DNA of 64,000 nt, from assembly GCA_019925105.1 (NCBI GenBank), contig JAHGAU010000016.1, positions 744,001 through 808,000 of the forward strand, in the 5' to 3' direction. The translations under genes and the position numbers were made by a program. The notes beneath the pieces were generated by a model. It was not told the origin of the DNA and searched no databases. It saw nothing but the letters and a program-made list of their open reading frames with translations. This document shows, piece after piece, positions 63,552 to 64,000 of the stretch. The first letter of the stretch is position 1; every line of letters begins with the position of its first letter. The stretch comes from Niebla homalea (Eukaryota > Ascomycota > Lecanoromycetes > Lecanorales > Ramalinaceae).

Positions 63552-64000
63552 CGCTGAGGGGAGGAGTGGACAGTGAGGGCAGATGTCAGTGTAAGTTATT
63601 CTCATGAGCGGAGAGCGTGGCGGTCTCGTCATTTCGTGGGTTTCTGTATGGATATTGTGTGATGTTAGGTCGCTCGACTGGTGATCCAACAGTAAAATAC
63701 GAGACAACTCATGGCTGCGTAAAGAATCTCACTCATTGAAAGCACGAGAGGAGATTGGTGATTCGCCACTTTTAAGTGATGCAATCGAAAAGATTGATCG
63801 CATTTCTTCAGGCTTGGGCATGCTCACAATGAGCTCTACAGGCTCAAATGTTTCTCATTGCAATATGTCTATCATTCGGGTCATGCACAAGCCCTAAGCC
63901 CCCGCCCTGCCGTCCACACACTGTAGTCTCATGGGTATGTATTCAGCGATTTGACAAGGCCAAGCCAAAGCAACATCAGCGACAACGTGACCAGCCTGTT
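63552..64000. other. Intergenic, window end
   Basis: The stretch holds the 3' untranslated region of the Get5-like gene and unassigned sequence up to the window edge. No feature is seen. Confidence 0.45.

Overview
The window is nuclear DNA of a filamentous ascomycete (Pezizomycotina); I cannot fix the class. The evidence is short GT-AG introns of about 46-220 bp with CTAAC/CTGAC-like branch sites, a fungal-only gene repertoire (CorA-like, rhodopsin-domain membrane protein, Hda1 with Arb2 domain, Snt1-like protein), and an AT-rich block whose repeats differ only by C:G to T:A transitions, the signature of repeat-induced point mutation (RIP).

Layout. Positions 1-11,830 are an extremely AT-rich, gene-free repeat block. 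It holds one complete but RIP-destroyed Ty3/gypsy-like LTR retrotransposon (2,849-9,762, 146-bp LTRs, 5-bp target duplication AGCCC) inserted into other RIP-mutated repeats. The change to genic DNA near 11,830 is abrupt. After that come, in order: CorA-like transporter (+), ATP2 (-), cytochrome c oxidase subunit IV/V (+), a DUF2358-like protein (-), Rab11 (-), a disordered nuclear protein with a helical C-terminus (+), a rhodopsin-domain membrane protein (+), an unrecognised 361-aa protein (-), GTP/GDP carrier GGC1 (+), Nrd1/Seb1 (-), citrate synthase (+), citrate/oxoglutarate carrier YHM2 (+), an F-box protein (+), mitochondrial ClpX (+), class II histone deacetylase Hda1 (-), GAPDH (-), glycogen branching enzyme (-), a 2.8-kb stretch without a supported gene, a large Snt1-like SANT protein (-) and a Get5-like ubiquitin-domain protein (+).

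The genic part is rich in mitochondrial and central-carbon functions: ATP synthase beta, a COX subunit, two mitochondrial carriers, citrate synthase, mitochondrial ClpX, GAPDH and glycogen branching enzyme. ATP2 and the COX subunit are divergent and share a 379-bp intergenic region. Citrate synthase lies next to the carrier that exports citrate from the matrix. Hda1, Snt1-like and Nrd1/Seb1 supply chromatin and transcription-termination functions. Exon joins were worked out by hand from splice signals and protein-family continuity; each joined model below has a length divisible by three unless stated.

I did not find a clearly new biological system. The best second looks are the mirror-image RIP gradient in the two LTRs, a degenerate 17-18-bp minisatellite filling a 608-bp intron of GGC1, the CIT1-YHM2 pairing, low-complexity insertions inside the ClpX AAA+ core, and a possible fungal AF4/FMR2-like protein.
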